Positions 6,652 to 7,667 of a stretch of DNA of 7,667 bases are shown in pieces. Each line of letters opens with the position of its first letter. The first letter of the stretch is position 1. A program made the position numbers and the translations under genes. The DNA is taken from the NCBI GenBank assembly GCA_964390795.1, contig CAYMLQ010000298.1, positions 1 to 7,667 of the forward strand, in the 5' to 3' direction. This DNA comes from CAYMLQ01 sp964390795 (GTDB lineage: Bacteria > Verrucomicrobiota > Kiritimatiellia > RFP12 > UBA1067). The notes below the pieces were generated by a model. The model was given only the letters and a program-made list of their open reading frames with translations. It had not been told where the DNA came from and did not search any database.

Positions 6652-7667
6652 ATGGTGAGCCGAAATGATAGCCATGGGAAGGACATCGGCGACCTTGGTG
6701 CCGGGGAATGGGGGACAGGAGTGTCCCCGCTCCCAGGCAGGGTGACGGACGAGCGCTTTCTTGTTGACGGGGAATGGGGGACAGGAGTGTCCCCGTTCCC
6801 AGGCAGGGTGACGGATGCTGGTGCTCTGGTTGCCGGAAGGCTGGTACGGGGAGTGGTCTGCTGGTTATGCCTCCGGGCGCTCGCATGCCTTTTTGTCGCC
6901 GCGCCTTTCGCCGCCCACGCCGATGAGTATGACGTGCTTCGGCAGAAATGGAAGGACATCACGGCCGGTGCGGGCTATGACACGGCTGACACGGACGTGA
7001 AGGCGCGCCTCAACAGCATCGCGAATTCGGCGAACAGCGCGTGGTCGAGCATGGACAAGTCGCCGACGCGCAGCAACCTGTGGGCCGACGCGGCGAGCAC
7101 GACCGTCTCGGCGCACCTCACGACCTGCTACGGGCGTCTCCGCTCCATGGCGCTGGCGTATGCCACGGCCGGCTGCTCGCTTTACACCAATGCCTCCTTG
7201 CTTGCTGACACGCTTGGCGGTCTCGACTGGATGGACGCGAACCGCTACAACGACACGAAAGCGCAGTATGACAACTGGTGGGACTGGGAGATCGGCACCC
7301 CGCTGCACCTGACCGACATCGCGGTGCTGCTCTACGGCAAGCTTTCCGCCGCGCAGCTCACGAACACGATGGATGCTGTCAACTTCAACACGCCTACGCC
7401 GGATATGACGCAGGCGAACAAGGTTTGGAAGGCGCGCGTGGTAGGGGTGCGAGGGTGTGTCGTGAAGTCCGCGGCCAAGATCGCGCTCGCCCGCGACGCC
7501 TTCAGCGCCGTGTTTCCGTATGTGACCAGCAGTGACGGTTTCTACCGCGACGGTTCCTTCGTCCAGCACGACTACCATGCTTACACAGCGGGGTACGGGG
7601 TGGCCCTGCTTTCCAATATGACGCCCATGCTGTCGTGGCTGTCGGGCTCGACGTGGGCGCTCACCGA
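6652..7667 (+). CDS. PL8-type polysaccharide lyase (hyaluronate/chondroitin/xanthan lyase family), 3' end outside window
   Basis: The frame is open from ATG 6652 to the right edge, 338 codons. From about residue 91 it is a PL8 alpha-toroid lyase: YDNWWDWEIGTPLHL with the expected substrate-binding Asn208, 'NKVWKARVVGVRGCVVKSAAK', then DGFYRDGSFVQHDYHAYTAGYGVALL with His306 and Tyr315. The nine-residue His-Tyr spacing is that of the catalytic pair in known PL8 enzymes. The later catalytic Arg and Glu and the beta domains are outside the window. The signal peptide lies at about residues 68-90 (LACLFVAAPFAAHA before DEYD), far from the start, because two in-frame repeat copies encode residues 18-61. 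Either the protein carries this odd extension or translation starts later, at GTG 6808 (adds two Arg before the hydrophobic core) or GTG 6853; neither has as good a ribosome site as 6652. Probably cotranscribed with the heparinase-type gene. Confidence 0.88.
   Translation, partial: MVSRNDSHGKDIGDLGAGEWGTGVSPLPGRVTDERFLVDGEWGTGVSPFPGRVTDAGALVAGRLVRGVVCWLCLRALACLFVAAPFAAHADEYDVLRQKWKDITAGAGYDTADTDVKARLNSIANSANSAWSSMDKSPTRSNLWADAASTTVSAHLTTCYGRLRSMALAYATAGCSLYTNASLLADTLGGLDWMDANRYNDTKAQYDNWWDWEIGTPLHLTDIAVLLYGKLSAAQLTNTMDAVNFNTPTPDMTQANKVWKARVVGVRGCVVKSAAKIALARDAFSAVFPYVTSSDGFYRDGSFVQHDYHAYTAGYGVALLSNMTPMLSWLSGSTWALT
6703..6749. repeat. Palindromic 47-bp repeat, copy 1
   Basis: It differs from copy 2 at a single base (CCCCGCTCCC against CCCCGTTCCC). 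The core GGGGACA-GGAG-TGTCCCC is a perfect 7-bp stem with a 4-base loop, and an outer GGGA/TCCC arm continues it after a bulge. In the reading frame of the lyase it encodes GEWGTGVSPLPGRVT. No T run follows the stem. Confidence 0.8.
6769..6815. repeat. Palindromic 47-bp repeat, copy 2
   Basis: This copy lies 19 bases after copy 1, a period of 66 bases, which equals 22 codons, so both copies are read in the same frame. Its outer arm is a full GGGAA/TTCCC pair, better than in copy 1, so the single difference improves the hairpin. Bases before each copy and after copy 2 (CTTGGTGCC, CTTGTTGAC, CTGGTTGCC) are similar, hinting that the repeated unit is longer than 47. Confidence 0.8.

Noticed and set aside
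6703..6800. Intrinsic terminator after the heparinase-type gene
   Set aside because: The stems are strong but no T run follows, and the open frame of the PL8 lyase passes through them.
6703..6815. CRISPR-like array (two 47-bp repeats with a 19-bp spacer)
   Set aside because: Only two copies, spacer too short, strongly palindromic repeats inside an open coding frame and no cas genes.
6815..7000. Plus-strand ORF starting at ATG 6815
   Set aside because: Out of frame with the PL8 lyase, which shows clear family motifs over the same DNA; this one has none.
1..7667. Undescribed defence system, phage genes, RNA genes or a riboswitch
   Set aside because: No nuclease, helicase, reverse transcriptase, toxin-antitoxin or phage-like protein was recognised, and no tRNA, rRNA or riboswitch-like fold was seen by eye.

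Overview
The window reads as a polysaccharide-degradation locus from a high-GC, Gram-negative bacterium of the PVC group (Verrucomicrobiota, Kiritimatiellota or Lentisphaerota). That placement is inference, based on three things seen here: large secreted lyases decorated with Ig-like and LamG domains, a C-terminal region of the type 'ILASTNLTEWTPLATV...RRFYRVRLGP' that is common in those phyla, and dispersed palindromic repeats whose translation reads 'TGVSPV...GGTPMPQ' (other strand 'HGRDARAT').

Layout. Positions 3-815 (+) hold the C-terminal part of a large protein that probably belongs to the glycoside-hydrolase world. A small minus-strand ORF (795-1076) with a signal-peptide-like start converges on it and overlaps its 3' end by 21 bases. 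Between that ORF and the next plus-strand gene lies a 132-bp MITE-like element (1096-1227) with perfect 17-bp terminal inverted repeats and a perfect 9-bp direct repeat on both sides. A consensus -10 box (1269-1274) then precedes a Cys-rich DUF3795-type protein with a twin-arginine signal (1301-1855). After a double-hairpin REP-like element (1891-1933) comes a 1563-residue secreted heparinase II/III-type lyase (1949-6640) carrying a duplicated Ig-like/LamG module. Its stop codon overlaps the ribosome binding site of a second polysaccharide lyase gene, of the PL8 (hyaluronate/chondroitin/xanthan lyase) type, which runs off the right edge (6652-7667). Two 47-bp palindromic repeats sit in frame inside the 5' end of that gene, upstream of its signal peptide.

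How the genes may work together. Two unrelated lyase folds that cleave uronic-acid polysaccharides by beta-elimination are encoded back to back and probably translated from one message. A likely glycosidase lies nearby. This fits extracellular breakdown of a glycosaminoglycan-like or other acidic, possibly sulfated polysaccharide; the substrate cannot be read from sequence. The Cys-rich Tat-exported protein may be on the same transcript, but its role is unknown.

The most unusual part is the small repetitive DNA: one MITE-like insertion and two different palindromic repeat families, each placed exactly at the 5' end of a secreted lyase gene and each readable as an in-frame N-terminal extension. 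No defence system, CRISPR array, tRNA or rRNA was seen, and no gene-free stretch exceeds about 300 bases.
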